From Xenopus tropicalis (taxonomy: Eukaryota > Chordata > Amphibia > Anura > Pipidae), in NCBI RefSeq assembly GCF_000004195.4, contig NC_030683.2, forward strand, positions 86,329,410-86,393,409: a stretch of 64,000 nt of DNA. Direction: 5' to 3'. The notes below the pieces were generated by a model. The model saw only the letters and a list, made by a program, of their open reading frames with translations, did no database searches and was not told the DNA's origin. Positions 1 through 11,890 of this stretch are shown here, in pieces; the first letter of the stretch is position 1; every line of letters begins with the position of its first letter. The translations under genes and the position numbers were made by a program.

Positions 1-156
1 TCCCGCAAAAAGCACGGGTGACAAAAAGAATATATGCGGGCAACAAAAAAAAATTGCGCAACAAATGCTTTTTACTAATTTTGTTGTTCCGCGAATTTTC
101 TTGCCGTTTCGCAAATTTTAGGCCGAAGCGAAACGGGACAGATTCACTCATCACTA
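1..156 (-). mobile_element. hAT-like MITE family A, terminal part
   Basis: Terminal part of the commonest repeat in the window, cut by the left window edge. It ends in GAAACGGGACAGATTC followed by ACTCATCACTA, the reverse complement of the TAGTGATGAG terminus seen in complete copies. Inside are the family's short direct motifs of the type gCGGGcaACAAAAA. Complete copies elsewhere carry 8-bp target duplications, which points to the hAT superfamily. There is no coding capacity. The family name in repeat libraries is not known to me. Confidence 0.8.
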
Positions 157-1590
157 ATAGAGAGATGTAAGGTGCACACCATGAACAGCTGTTTTACCTG
201 GGTGCCTAGACAAGAAACAACTGGCACTGGTGCCTAGAGGACGTGGTGTTAATATTCCCTCTCAGTCAGGTAATCAGGTAGCAGCTGAGAAAAGAGCTGC
301 CAGTAGAAGTATAAGAGGTGTGCTCCAATACCCAGTGGTTCTGGTTATCCATAGTGTGTGTTAGGAACCCTGAGAGAGAGAGTGCCTGAGCTTGAAAGAG
401 TGCAAATGGGCATGTGACTGGCGAGAGTGTGACTGTACTTGGTGAAAGGCCGTAGTGATTTTGGCTTGGAAGTAGTACAGTGGGGACCTGTTGCTTGGTC
501 TGCCAGCAGACCCGAGTGAGGTGGCCACAGGCAGTGGCAAGGAAGTTAGCAGCACAACTCAGAAGTATGTGTTGTGGAGGAAACAGTACAGCTCAAAGGT
601 AGGTGTTTGACAGAAGGGTGCACTGGGGGCATACAAGATGGTGGCAGGGGCCTCCCTGGCTGGGCTGGAGGGCCCTCAATGTGGCAACCACCATGAGTTC
701 TGGACACCACAGTCCAACACTAGTATGCTGTGTTGCCTGACTAATAGGGGTTGTTGATCTCTGAACTGTAGTCAGAAAGTCTATATTCTCACGTGTGAGA
801 GACTGTATAATCTGGATACTGTGTGAAGACAAGAACCCTGTTGACAAGACAAGAACCCTATGCGATTTGTCGAATGAATATAGTCCTATTGTTTCTGCAT
901 TTTTGAGTCCTTGTCTCTCCTCTGCATAAGATATAAATCTTAGTACTCCACTAGGAAATTAAGTTTAGCTGAATTGTCTACAAAGATATAAATATATAGA
1001 GTGTTATTTAGTTATACATTGACCTCAGTCAACTCACAAACAAATGAAAATTATTTTAAAAAGCATTTAAGTAACTGGATGCCAGAATACTAAAAAAATA
1101 AATTTTCTTACATGTGAGTTCTGTTATGCTTCTACCACCACAGAGTTTTTCCTTATGTAAAGAAAGGCTTATACGGAGCCATAGTCTTTCCATCCCTTTC
1201 CATTTCCCTGTGTAATCTAACAGATCCTAGTGCTCACCTTGCAATATGTGAATAAGAACATATTGTTAAATGCACAATAGCTGCCATGGAAACTCTGGAG
1301 CTGTTGAAGGCAGTTAAGGGTCTTCAGAAATAGTACACTAAAAAAACAGAGAGACAGTAATCCTCCCCTAAAGGGCTTTTAGTCACAGTCTTTTTAAATA
1401 GGTTCCAGTACTGTATATTTGTTTCCATGGGTACATGGAAAACCTAAAAATCAGGCAACTTTTTAACCATTTACTGCAGATGGGCATAAACCATTTCCAA
1501 TAAACAAATTATGATAAAAAAGACAATCATTCTAGATGCAAGAATAACTCATGGTTCACCATAGCAAACTAGAGCTGCAAGGATGATCCT
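157..1590. other. Intergenic, no gene seen
   Basis: The first 700 bases are somewhat richer in G and C and could be an old retroelement remnant, because they have the texture of an LTR, but I recognise no termini or coding similarity. The rest is AT-rich and unique-looking. Two short open frames on the minus strand (361-555, 593-847) have compositions typical of chance frames. Confidence 0.5.
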
Positions 1591-1830
1591 GCTGCGGTGA
1601 CGTCAGTCCCTGTCCGGGATCTTCCAGTGCGCAGACGTGTGCATTGCCATAGCGAGTTCGTATGCGTGCTGATGCTGAAGCGAAATCGGGACGTCATGAT
1701 GCATCATTACACGGTGCGTCATTGCGCAGTGCGTTCATAGCGCAGTGCACTAAACTTTGTGCTGTCCTAACCCTAGCTGGTGAGGCCCGGTGACCCCGGC
1801 TACTGAGCGACCTGGTAAGCCTAACAAGAT
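1590..1830. other. CpG-rich patch with a CRE palindrome
   Basis: A short block rich in CpG stands out in AT-rich surroundings. It holds a perfect TGACGTCA at 1598-1605, a second ACGTCATGATGCATCAT stretch near 1691, and several GCGCAGTGCG repeats. It could be a solo LTR or MITE fragment, or a regulatory island. No flanking duplication is visible, so its class is open. Confidence 0.4.
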
Positions 1831-1915
1831 CAGTTAAAAGGAATAGAAAGCTGTTTTGATCATATTTTTTCTGTATATATTAACTAAAACATTGTGAAAT
1901 ATGTAATGAGACAAA

Positions 1916-2126
1916 GGGGCCTATTTATTATGCTGTGTAAAATGAAATTCGATGGGAGAAGTGTGAAGTCCAAACGCCAGATTTTACTCCATTATTTCCT
2001 GTAAGTTCCTACTGAAGAAAAACTCGTAAAAATTCCGCTGATTTTATGCCATTTTTACACAGCAAATCCTGGCAATGTGTGGCAAATTTTGTCACCGTTT
2101 TTTTATACAGTATAATAAATAGCCCC
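1916..2126. mobile_element. MITE with GGGGCCTATTTATTA inverted ends
   Basis: About 211 bp with inverted ends. The left side reads GGGGCCTATTTATTATGCTG and continues into a TGTAAAA stretch. The right side is TTTATACAGTATAATAAATAGCCCC split at the edge, its near reverse complement. Internal arms also fold back (tttacacagcaaa against tgctgtgtaaaa). No ORF. The superfamily is not clear because no target duplication can be read. Confidence 0.65.
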
Positions 2127-2424
2127 TGCAAGGTCTCAATTACAAAAGAGCACAGTTGCGGTCACGCAAAGTTTGCCACGGTCGTTTTGCAAATTGACAC
2201 CAATCCTAAAAGATACTTGTGTCTAAAGCCGTTTTATGCACTTTCGCATATTTATGATCAGCGCTGCTAGGTCCATACCATGCCCTTCTCTGAGTGCAGT
2301 AAGCCTATTGATGCAGGGAAACCCTGGAGATGCAAGGTTCCCACAGCACCCTGGATCAATTGACAAGTGAATATGTGGCAAGCAAGATTTTCCACATATT
2401 TGCATCCGATTCACATGAAGTGCA

Positions 2425-2484
2425 TTTCATCAGTTTCAGGAATTTTTTCAGCAAAGGGAAATGGGACAGATTCGCTTATCACTA
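2425..2484 (-). mobile_element. hAT-like MITE family A, terminal fragment
   Basis: Ends in AATGGGACAGATTCGCTTATCACTA, a slightly diverged family A terminus. The other end is not recognisable, so this is a truncated or heavily decayed copy. Confidence 0.6.
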
Positions 2485-3158
2485 TTCATCACGTGTGTGT
2501 GGACAATAAATATACTTTTTGAGGTTTTTTCTGCATCAATTCTTGTTACTTTAGGTTGTTTCTAAACATATTATTATTAGAATATATACAGTATATTATT
2601 GGTTAGTAATTTTATTGAATGTTTACAGCTGGTTTATATATATATATATGTGAGCCAAAAGGCATTTATGTTTTATCCCTTGGTTTCAAGAATGCAACTC
2701 AGTTTCTTAGTATTCTTGAGGAAGCAGTAGGTCTCTGCACACTGAAATTTGTTTCAAGTGTATTAATCAATGTCAATTAAACTCACTTTCCTTGAAGCAT
2801 GAACATGCTTTAAAGGGTTTTGATACATTGCAATGAATATTATGGATTGATCATAATCGATTTTGTTGATACACCTGCTACCAAAACATTCTGTTATTAT
2901 GAACACCATTAGATATCCTTAGATTTTGTTTTTTTCTGATTTGACCACTGGTAAATGTAAGTGTAAGAAAAAGTTAAAATTAAGAAACTCCCAATATTTA
3001 AATTATGCTTCAAATGCTTGAATGTTTGATATTATTTTGATATTTTTTAAAGGCAAACAATCCGAAAAACTCAAAAATATGTGACAAAGAATAAATATAA
3101 ACAGGACCAAAAAAATGTGAGAAACTTAACATGTCATTTCTAGTGTTTGTTATGCTCC
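2485..3158. other. Intergenic, no gene seen
   Basis: AT-rich unique-looking sequence with a short TA microsatellite near 2637-2650. I see no RNA gene, TIR or coding similarity. Confidence 0.5.
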
Positions 3159-3382
3159 TAGATGAGCGAATCTGTCCCGTTTTCGTGAAACGGTGAAAAA
3201 TTTGTGAAACCACTTGTCGTGCAAATTTTTTGTCATGCGCATCTTTTTATTTTGAGTAGACCACACCCATTTTGATGCCACTGCACCAAATTTTCGTGAA
3301 AGTTTCGAGAAACAATTTGCCAATGGCGAAATGTGGAAATTTACTGCAAATCCAAGCCTGGTGAAAAATTCACTCTTCACTA
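3159..3382 (+). mobile_element. hAT-like MITE family A copy
   Basis: Left end (TA)GATGAGCGAATCTGTCCCGT has lost part of the terminal TAGTGATGAG. The right end reads GCAAATCCAAGCCTGGTGAAAAATTC then ACTCTTCACTA. The internal AATTTGCCAATGGCGAAATG block is diagnostic of the family. The flanks gCTCCTAGA and aTTCCTAGA may be a target duplication if the left terminus is truncated. Overlapping minus-strand open frames here are shadows of the repeat. Confidence 0.75.
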
Positions 3383-4610
3383 TTCCTAGACAAAGGATTG
3401 ATTAATTTGTCCCTATATTTTTATTTTGGACTTTCAAAATTACACTGTTTTAGAAAAGTTAATTATATTATAAAGTAACTCAGTATCTAAGTATTAAGCA
3501 TTAAATTACAATACAAACTTTAAATATCTTTATAATAATCAGTTTTAATAATGTATCCATGCTGCTTATTTTTAATCTTAGAACTAGGAAATGAAAACTT
3601 CATTGTAAAAAAAGTGGTGTCAATTATGCATACATTGTTCATTTCTCTGTGGCTATCCAATTTATTTTATCTGTCCAAAAACTAAAGAATAATTACCTTT
3701 CAGTAAATGATATTACCATGCCTAATTATTCATGCAGACCTTTCAGCTGAGATATTATGATGGAAAAATAAAATCCCTGAATAATATTACATCAAAATAA
3801 CTGCCATTTTTTATATTTTTTTTTTATAGTTGAGTGCAAACTTAAACATAATTGCTTCACTGAAATCCTAAAGTTGTTAAAACAACAATTTATAAATATA
3901 TAAAATGCATCTAAAAGGTCTTGGGGTAGTATTTCTGTCTGAATTGTGAGCAAACATTTTGAATTGGCAGATTGAAAGTGATATTAATACCATTTCTGCA
4001 CAGAAAACTGATCTGATTGAAGTGCTAATGTTCCTGTTACACTAACTCATTTATTTATATGCATAATTGAATTAGGGAGCTCAGATTTAAGTTTCTTAAT
4101 AGGGCTATAATCATTAAAACTGCGCTCTGACAGCTGTATTATTGCTACTTGTTCTTGTAATTTTGGGATCCATTCAGAGTAAAGAATACAGATACTTGAC
4201 TCATGGCTAATACAAAAGAGGTTTTTCATGCATATTTAATATTGTTTGCTACTCAATTCATAAATGATTTATGCAAACAAATAATTATAGATCTATAGCC
4301 AAAGCTTTAAAAAAGTGTCTATAATAGATAAGAACTTTGTAGCTGCCAACTCCTCAATTAACCTATAAACTTTCATGGACTGGCCACTTGTCTTCCTTCT
4401 GCATCATGTGGGCCCCTATTAACCATATTGGTTAAAGTATGTGGGTGTATAACCAATAGTAATAAGTGAGATTTCACTGTGAAAAAAAGAAATGCCCATT
4501 GTACAGTATGCTGTAAGAAAACTCTGCTGCAGTTTACTGTGAAAACACCCATTGTCTCATTGGGACAGATTCGCCTATGACTGAAAACCACTTTGTGCTG
4601 GAAAATGAGT
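3383..4610. other. Intergenic, no gene seen
   Basis: AT-rich DNA without recognisable repeats or coding similarity. The open frames 4047-4229 and 4373-4591 on the minus strand look like chance. Confidence 0.5.
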
Positions 4611-4624
4611 TAGAGAAAAAAAAA

Positions 4625-5080
4625 AGGTAAAGTTGTGCTCACCACTAAATTTTAAACTATTGGGCGATGGTGCAATGAGGCTATAACCACATTGCAATAT
4701 ACTTCAAGTTGTCCAGCTGCGTCAAAGTCATCCCTGGTCTGGCCAGTCCTACACGCACTTCCATCTGACTAATTAATTCTACTGCTTCAGTATACATTTA
4801 ACAACTTGCTTGTATTCAAGGTTAAAAACCTTTTTATTGGCCCATTGGGATCACCTGACTGTAACTGGAAAGGATACAACATGGAGCTGACCACTGCTCC
4901 TGTATAAACTATAACAAAAAAGGGGATGATGTGCTTATCACAAACCCTTAGGCAGGGGTGCAATGAGGCTGTGACCAAAAAATTTATATAGACAACAAGA
5001 GGTCCTCTGCACTCATAGGACATTATTTCCAAAAATATTTTATTAAAAAATTGCGAAATGCATAAAACAACATGCATTAC
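4625..5080. repeat. Interspersed repeat family D
   Basis: Shares long stretches with 25059-25350: AATATACTTCAAG.TG.CCA, TGC.TCAAAGTCATCCCT, GGCCAGTCCTACAC and CTACTGCTTCA.TATACATTTA. It also has the phrase CAACAAGAGGTCCTCTGCACTCA shared with 18839, 25059 and 27245. The four occurrences show a dispersed family. I cannot place it: a LINE or Penelope-like tail is possible, but no coding part is visible. Confidence 0.6.
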
Positions 5081-5260
5081 AAGAAAATTGTAGGCACGTC
5101 AAAACAATGACACGCACAACATTTGTTTAACACACAGCATTTTTTTACTTTTTTAGTCTCACAGCAAATTTTCTGCTGAAAATTTTTGCTCCTGTTTTGT
5201 GAAACAATCCACAGATGATGAAACGCTGATATTCGCCACTAAAAATTTCGCTCATCACTA
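5081..5260 (+). mobile_element. hAT-like MITE family A, partial
   Basis: The right terminus is AAAAATTTCGCTCATCACTA. Preceding blocks (TTTTGTGAAACAATCCACAGATGATGAAACG) correspond to the family's CCAATGGCGAAACG region but are decayed. The left end is not defined and abuts repeat D. Confidence 0.6.
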
Positions 5261-5469
5261 CACCTTAATCCACTGGCTATTTTGTTTATGTGGATATAGT
5301 CAAACACAAAGTGCAAGGAGCTTATTACCATCAAGAGGGACAGAACCTCAGTGTACTCTGTATGGCTACTGAAATCTAGGGGGTGAGATCAGGGGTTGGT
5401 AAATCCCAAATGTAAGCCTTTATCTTTCTTCTATAGGTATGAGTAGGGAGAGTATGGGTCCACAGGATA

Positions 5470-5645
5470 ACATTCTTTTTTTCACTTTTTGATGCAACCG
5501 TGCCTATTTTGATGCAACCACATCTTTTTTTGACACGCAACAAATTTTTCTGCTGTGATTTTTCTCGGAAGTTTCGTGAACCCATTCACCAATGGCGACA
5601 CGCGGAAATTTGCCGCGAATCTATGCCTGCCGAAAAAATTCACTA
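5470..5645 (+). mobile_element. hAT-like MITE family A, partial
   Basis: Contains the family's CACCAATGGCGACACGCGG and GCGAATCTATGCCTGCCG blocks. Two head-to-tail copies of a 20-bp motif (TTTTGATGCAACCGTGCCTA and a variant) are the unit that is expanded to eight copies in the element at 21952. The ends are eroded. Confidence 0.65.
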
Positions 5646-7099
5646 CTGCTTACCCTAATTTATGTAGGCAGGAGAGTGAACTTTAAGGCATGACTCCTCC
5701 CACGTCACTGATGTAGGTGTCTGTACCCACAGAAATGACACGAAGGAAAAAGAACAGCATTAAGTGTAAAGAACAAATGTAGCATATTATTTAAATATCA
5801 AAACATTTACCAAGAAACACACACTGGTACATTTAATGCTGTTTGAGTGGGGACATATATATTAACTTTGGTTTATCATAAAAGTCATTTTTTGGGGGAC
5901 ATTTCCGGTCTTTGCAAGCAGCAAAAACACATTTCTTTTGTAAAATCAAATCGAGTCAAACGTGCTATAAAATTTTCCCGTAATCTCAAGCATTTCAAAA
6001 TGGGCATTTTTTCATCTTTTTAATTAGAGGTTTAGAAGATTATGCTAACTGATGCAAAAAGAAATCATCTTAACACAGACATATTAACGCAAAAGGCTGT
6101 AAAAGAAGAAACTATATCTAAACTGTCATAAAACGTGCTTCACTGTTCAATCTCATAAGCAAAAAGCGTTTCCTTTCTTAAAAAATACATTTTTAAGAAA
6201 CTAATGAAACCTGAGAAACTTTGCGTCTACTAAAAATTCCATGATATTACATGTTCATACAAAAATGTAAAAAGGAAAAAAAGCACCTGCAGCATTATTT
6301 GTATTTATTTTCTATGCAGATCTATGCAGTACATTAACTGGCAGCCAGCTGATAGGCTTGATTATGCTTTAAGGTACAACATTTTTACTTTTTACATGTA
6401 CACAAATAGCCCTGTCACTTTTATAATCCTGTGGCTCCACATTTTTACTACAGCTACTAATTAAACCCTTCACGAGACAATGTGAATACCTGAGGGCAGG
6501 CGCCATCCCTACAAACTGTATGTGCTGAAAGCATCCAAATCATCCCCCATTCCTTTCTTAGGTTTTGCTAAAGATATCAAGCAGAGAGAGGTGTTTTTAT
6601 TGATGTTGTATAGCAGGTGTCATCTAAATTGCATTGCCAACATTTCAGACCCAGAGGACATATAAATAAGTCAAAAGAGATAGTTTCAGTCATGTTGCTA
6701 TCCTGGTGAGTTGTGAGGTAGCTAATGCACTATGCTCTATCTTTTATGGTATGAAAAGGTGAACGTAATCTTCAAAGAAAAAACATATAGGAACATATAG
6801 AAATATTTACTGCTACTAATATTAATATGATTATTAATCATAGTACTATACAATAAGGAGGCTCTCAACCTATCTTGGGTTAAAACAACCTTTTAATATA
6901 TAAAGGAACTTGTTGGGTACCAGTTACAATTTTAATCAGTTTATAAATACGGAGACAAGCTCACCAAATTAAATGGAGGGCTCGCATGCCCATGCCCCAA
7001 GCTTTTCACTAGAACTGTTAATTCCATTCAATTAGCCACACAACTCAAAAAAACTTTAAAAGAATCAGGTCGCTCCTTATCGGTGGTCTTTTCACTAAT
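5646..7099. other. Intergenic, no gene seen
   Basis: AT-rich and unique-looking. No repeat termini, RNA gene or coding similarity noticed. Confidence 0.5.
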
Positions 7100-7139
7100 T
7101 GTTTGGTGAAGCAAAACAGGACAGAATAGTTCATCACTA
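7100..7139 (-). mobile_element. hAT-like MITE family A, terminal fragment
   Basis: Only the terminus remains: TGAAGCAAAACAGGACAGA followed by ATAGTTCATCACTA. Confidence 0.5.
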
Positions 7140-8810
7140 ATAGTAAGTGCAGAAGTATAGATACACCATCAAGTTAAAATTAGTACTGTACAGTACCATG
7201 CACTTACAGTGCGTCATTAATCCGCACTTACACCTAACTAACACACCGGAGTCTGTGCAGTTGTGATAGAAAGATGCCAGTACCACATTACTTAAGCTTC
7301 CAAAATGATGGCACACATCACTTAGCCCCTGATAAAGCTGTAAACTGCGAAGGGCAGCAAAGGTGGACTGAGCACTTGTGGTGACTAGCCTCACCAGTTC
7401 CAACATAGACAAACAGAAATGGAAGAAAATAAAGTACCAGTTGAATTTGGTTTTGCTACAATATGGAAGTCCACTGTGTGTTTGTTTGAATCTGTTTTTA
7501 AGAGCATGGTCCCACAGCATACTAATTTTAAAGTGATAGTGTATCTGTACTTATAAGTGGAGTTGCAGTTTTTAAGGTGTTTATTAAAAGTTACGTTTTA
7601 AGGTTCTGCGAGCCACTTAGGGGCAGATTTAATCTCTAATAAACTCTAATATTTCTCTTTTGAAAAATTTGAATTAATTCATTTCCACGAATGTCTTTAC
7701 TAGAAAATTTGAACTGAAAAAGACACATTGCAGCATTTTATCCATAGTTCCAGAGTTATTCCATTATCAGGGGAAGTTGATGCTGTTGGCCCAGCAAAAC
7801 TAATATTGCATTATTTCAACTGTATTTTTTCCAGGATAGAAAAATAACTCAAAACATTTTTTTTTTATAAAATTACATTTTGTTTTTTCACAGTAATTTG
7901 TGATAGTTCTCAACTACAGATATGGCTAAAATGACCAGCATACTGTAAAGTACTTATTTCCAAAGGGACAGAGGCGACATTAATGTTTAGATTTAGGAAG
8001 ACATGCTCTGACATGACAAACCAGCATGTCAAGACTAATTTAAACTGACCATTTTCAAAAATGTAACAGAGCAGAAGCCCCCACTTTGCAGGGTCAAGGT
8101 TTCATATTTAAGCGTCTATGTTCCTGATACAATTTGTCTAGTCAAGGAAGAATGTGATTTTACAAGTGTATCTGTCATGAATCTAAGTGCATAGAAGGGA
8201 TAAACAGAGAAAAATACAGTATGATATTTTTATATTTTCTGAGGCAATAGGCCAAGCAGAATGTACTACATAGAATGTGTGAATATAATTTATAATAAGC
8301 CCTAAAGATTCTGTCCTGAACAACAATACTGCACAAAGGTTTTGACACTTTGCAAGCCAACACTTGTGTACTTTCTTTGGTATCCCACTATAATGCGTCC
8401 ACTAAACAAGTACTTGTGAATCACCTTCTGTTGCACATGAAGCAAGCTCTAATTTCCAAATAAAAGAATAACCCCCCCCCCCCAACTCTTATTAAATGGC
8501 TATTATCCATAAAGGTTATTAAGAAATATGAAGAAATCAAGGCACTGAGACATGGAACTTTAACTAAATTCAGGAATACATGTGAGTATTGGATCAACAG
8601 CAAAACCCACTTATAATAATATAGAACATTGGCATACCAATGAGATTTCCACTATCCTAGACTACTAATAGGGTATATTCTATTACTTGATTAAGTGGAT
8701 TCCCTCCCTTTTCTCTAATTTTCTTAGACATCATATTACTGTCAAGTATGCAACTTTCCCATCTTTTTTCTTCGCCCTTCTATGTAATGTGTTAGACTAT
8801 TATTCTACAT
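7140..8810. other. Intergenic, with a weak repeat E fragment
   Basis: At about 7620-7860 the text GGGGCAGATTTAATC, ATTTCCACGAATGTCTTTA and AAAATTTGAACTGAAAAAG resembles the repeats at 38961 and 54598 (family E). The rest is unique-looking. A run of 12 C lies at 8472-8483. The minus-strand frame 7137-7520 has no recognisable domain and overlaps a family A end, so I do not call it. Confidence 0.45.
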
Positions 8811-9025
8811 GTATTTATGTATGAATGTATGTATGTATGTATGTATAACTTTATTTATAAAGCGCTACAAGCATACACAGCGCTGTACAATCTTACACAC
8901 AGGGAGGAGGACAAATGTTATAATAAATACAATAAATAAGTATAAATACACAGAGATTAATTGCCATGTGGTATGAGACACAGTAGGAAGGAGGAACCTG
9001 CCCCATAGAGCTTACAATCTAAGTC
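8811..9025 (-). repeat. Interspersed repeat with (GTAT)n tail
   Basis: A GTAT microsatellite (8819-8847) is followed by ACTTTATTTATAAAGCGCTAC, CAGCGCTGTACAATCTTACA and, 110 bases on, CCCCATAGAGCTTACAATCTAA. I recognise this arrangement as a common vertebrate interspersed repeat, read here from its microsatellite tail inward. It is most likely the 3' tail of a non-LTR element on the minus strand. Class assignment is tentative. Confidence 0.5.
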
Positions 9026-9374
9026 TACATGCATAGCCCCCCCTTTTTCTTTTCTGTTTTCCCCTCCAAAATCTTGCAAAAAACGAAATAAAGATTATAT
9101 TAAAAAATGGTTCAATGGATTTGTGGATATGGGTATACCCAAATCTTGGGCTATTCCCAAATCTATATATAAAGATGATAAGGCCCCAGAATGCAAACAG
9201 AACAGTAAATTACTTCTGGCAGCACAGCCTTTGTTCCCTTTTAAATTGTTGGTTTCATTCAAGCTAATGAAATAAAATCATTAAAGGACATGTCAATCCA
9301 AACAATTATTTTTTGCCTAATAAGAGAAAATATAATTGTATGTTACTTTGCAATATACAGTCATTACAGTCATT

Positions 9375-9514
9375 GGGCCCGATTCACTAAAGTGCGATAA
9401 AAATTATCGCAAGCTTTTTTGCGGTAAAAAAGACGTGAAAATTAAGATGCGATAAAATTTTTAACGCACGCTAAAAATAGCGCACGTTAAATCGCACTTT
9501 AGTGAATCGGGCCC
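9375..9514. mobile_element. Small MITE with perfect 24-bp TIRs
   Basis: A 140-bp fold-back element. The two ends are perfect reverse complements over 24 bases, starting GGGCCCGATTCACTAAAGTG. The interior is also hairpin-like, with AAAATTATCGCAAG, GCGATAAAATTTTTAACGC and GCGCACGTTAA. The identity of the two arms suggests recent spread or structural constraint. Superfamily undetermined. Confidence 0.8.
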
Positions 9515-9555
9515 CCAATATGTGTAATCGTTTTTAAGTTATTTAAATATATATA

Positions 9556-9720
9556 TAGGTATGGGACCTGTTATCCAGAATGTTTGGGACCTGGGGTTTT
9601 CTGGATAAAGAATCTTTCCATAATTAGGATTTTCATACTAATAAATCATTTAAACATTACATAATAACAAAGGGATTGTTTTGCCCCAATAAGGATTAAT
9701 TATATCAAGTATGCAACTTA
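9556..9720 (+). mobile_element. TA-duplicating MITE family B, left half
   Basis: Begins TAGGTATGGGACCTGTTATCC after a TA, the same left end as the complete copy at 14027. It then runs through the family's GGATAAAGAATCTTTCC block and breaks off near 9720, where repeat C begins. The right terminus is missing. Confidence 0.7.
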
Positions 9721-9830
9721 AATGATGGATGTTAGAAGGCATGTGATAAAGGGGCCTGTGCAAACATAACACTAAGGTGATCACTTAGATGAACATCTCT
9801 TTGGGGCTATTAAATGGCTGATCAATATAC
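9721..9830 (+). repeat. Repeat C, copy 1
   Basis: Matches 12329-12425 almost base for base: AAATGATGG, GTTAGAAGGCATGTGATAAA, TGCAAACATAACAC and AGATGAACATC. Both copies lie just right of a family B MITE, but the intervening DNA differs, so this is a separate repeat or a local duplication. Confidence 0.6.
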
Positions 9831-10241
9831 AGTATCCTATACCTGTTTATTTATGCTATTAAAAGCAACGTTTGTCTGTCCTCTTCTATTCTCTGCCCTG
9901 GTGGCTCTGACTTGTGAAACAATAAAACACAATCCAGCAGACTGACAGACCCGTATTGCTGGAGGAAATTGGCTTTTGCAACATTGTTTAAAAAGTTATA
10001 ACCAAGAGTTAAAAGCAAATGCTGTTTTCAATGGCAATTACATTTACAATTAATTTTTAAAGCACTAAAAATGTGTAATAAATTCATATTGGTTAGTGTT
10101 ATCTTTTTTAACAGTGTTGACATCCTTTAAAAGTAAGGTATTTGGCTGTTAATTCCATTGTATATGCTGTCTGTGATTATTTGAACTTAACTCTTGTAAT
10201 CATTAGAAATACTAGAAACCATTAAAAAAAAACCCTGAAAT

Positions 10242-11468
10242 CCTAGTTATAAACAAAGTGTAGACCTCCCTCCCACTCCTTTCGAAGAATTATGCTTACA
10301 ACCAACTCCTGTGAATCATGCAGTCTCTATACTACATCAGTTACTCACCACCAACAAAAACACTACGTTACCTAAATTTACCAAGAAGTGGGAGAAGGAG
10401 CAACAAATTCAACTCACAGGAGACCAGTGGGGAAATCTCTTTTATCTCACACACAAATTCTCTATAGCATGTAAAGCTCAAGAGACAAACTATAAAATAA
10501 TTTCAAGGTGGTATAAATGCCCTGAAATTTTACATAAAATTGACCCCCCGGTCACGGACCAGTGCTGAAGATGTGGGAACGAAATAGGGACCCCCTTGTG
10601 CATTTGGTGGTCATGTCACTTACTGATCGCATTCTGCGAACAAATATTCAAGGTTATCAATTCCTGTACAGGCTTAAGGTCCCCATACACGTGAAGATCC
10701 GCTCGCTTGCCGATCTTCACCCGATATCCCCACCTACGGGGTGGGCGATATCAGGGAACGTGTAGGCTAATTCGGGGCCAAACTAATTCCTCCCTGGGGC
10801 CAAATGATCGAATTATATTGGCGGCAAAGGGTCAGTCGGTTTGGGGACTGCATCAACGAGCCAATGCGGTCCCCGATCCGACTAGATTTTTAAACCAGCC
10901 CGATCGAGATCTGGCCAATTTCAGGCCAGATATTGGTCGGTCAGTCCCATCGGTAATGCCCATACACGGGCCTATTAGCTGCCGAATTGGTCTAAGGGAC
11001 TGACATTGGCAGCTAGAATCGGCTAGTATATGGGGACCTTTAGACCTGAAACCAGATCCCTCGATAGGCATTTTATCAATCCTCCCGGGCTCAATTATCA
11101 AATATAGGAGGTCACTCTTAGGTTACTGCCGGGGGGCTGCCAGGACAGTGATACCACGAAGATCTATCACTCCCCCAACTATAAGCAAATGGGTCAAAGA
11201 GATGGGAAATGTTATGTGAATGGAGGAGCAGCTTAGCAATGTCCAAGGGACACCAGACAACTTTGTATCAACATGGTCTCCATATATATAGAGATAAACA
11301 AATGACATCGGACTAGGGGCACTAATAGATATAAATATAAAGGTCTAACGTCAATTATGAAGATGACATGAGGTCAATAACAGAGCGATTTTACTTTGTA
11401 GAAAGTTCTCCGGCTTTGATATGTACTGTTTGCATATAAAACTGAAAATAAAGAATATACAAAAAAAA
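10242..11468 (+). pseudogene. 5'-truncated L1 LINE, ORF2 C-terminus
   Basis: The frame beginning at 10311 gives a peptide ending in a RWYKCPEILHKI segment, typical of the L1 ORF2 C-terminus. It runs on past a TGA at 10565 (in place of the expected Trp codon) into a C-x2-C...W-W-x-C zinc-knuckle segment. The reading is then interrupted by a 369-bp MITE (10674-11042). It resumes near 11118 as A-A-R-T-V-I-P-R-R, PPTISKWVKEMGNV, a TGA, and a final NFVSTWSPYI then stop at about 11290. An A-rich tail ends at 11468. The target duplication AAAAAACCCTGAAAT flanks it (around 10228-10241 and 11463-11477). Non-functional: truncated, two stops, one insertion. Confidence 0.85.
10674..11042. mobile_element. 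MITE inside the L1 (ends AGGTCCCCATACACG)
   Basis: Inverted ends TTAAGGTCCCCATACACG and TATGGGGACCTTTA enclose 369 bp with internal complementary stretches (GATATCGG, CCGATCGAGATCTGG, GGCCAGATATTGG). It interrupts L1 ORF2, so it inserted after the L1. The ends resemble those of the element at 34148 (AAGCTGGCCATACACG), so the two are probably relatives. The short open frames on both strands here are shadows. Confidence 0.8.
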
Positions 11469-11477
11469 CCCTGAAAT

Positions 11478-11890
11478 ATACTAATGTACAAACAAACAAA
11501 CAGAAAAAACATAAATACACACATTAACAATTGCAAAAAAATTCACAGTTCATATCACTCTCGCATTCCCTTCTGCGCACACATTAAACTTTGGAACAAA
11601 CTGAAAGAAATGTGGCCTCAGTATTATCCTATTTATTGTCACAGGGTAAAGTATTTTCTTTTCTGCTGCAGTACTCAGGCTTGTGCTTTTTTAAACTCCT
11701 ACAAAGATAGCTCAAATGTGTTTAAAAATGTGATAAATGTTCTAACTGAATTCAAGCAGGAAGTTACAAGTCACCTTGGTAGGACATTTATATATAACAG
11801 CTCTTTAGGGTGTCAGAACTCCTGAGGGATTCACATGTTATTCTATATATAGTCTAAGAAATTGTATAAAATGTTTTATATATATATGTT
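11478..11890. other. Intergenic, no gene seen
   Basis: Right of the L1 target duplication. The plus-strand frame 11484-11825 has no recognisable domain and a low-complexity start. I treat it as chance. Confidence 0.5.

Noticed and set aside
10311..10765. Small plus-strand frames considered as host exons
   Set aside because: The peptide is the C-terminus of L1 ORF2 and continues through a TGA. A LINE target duplication flanks the segment.
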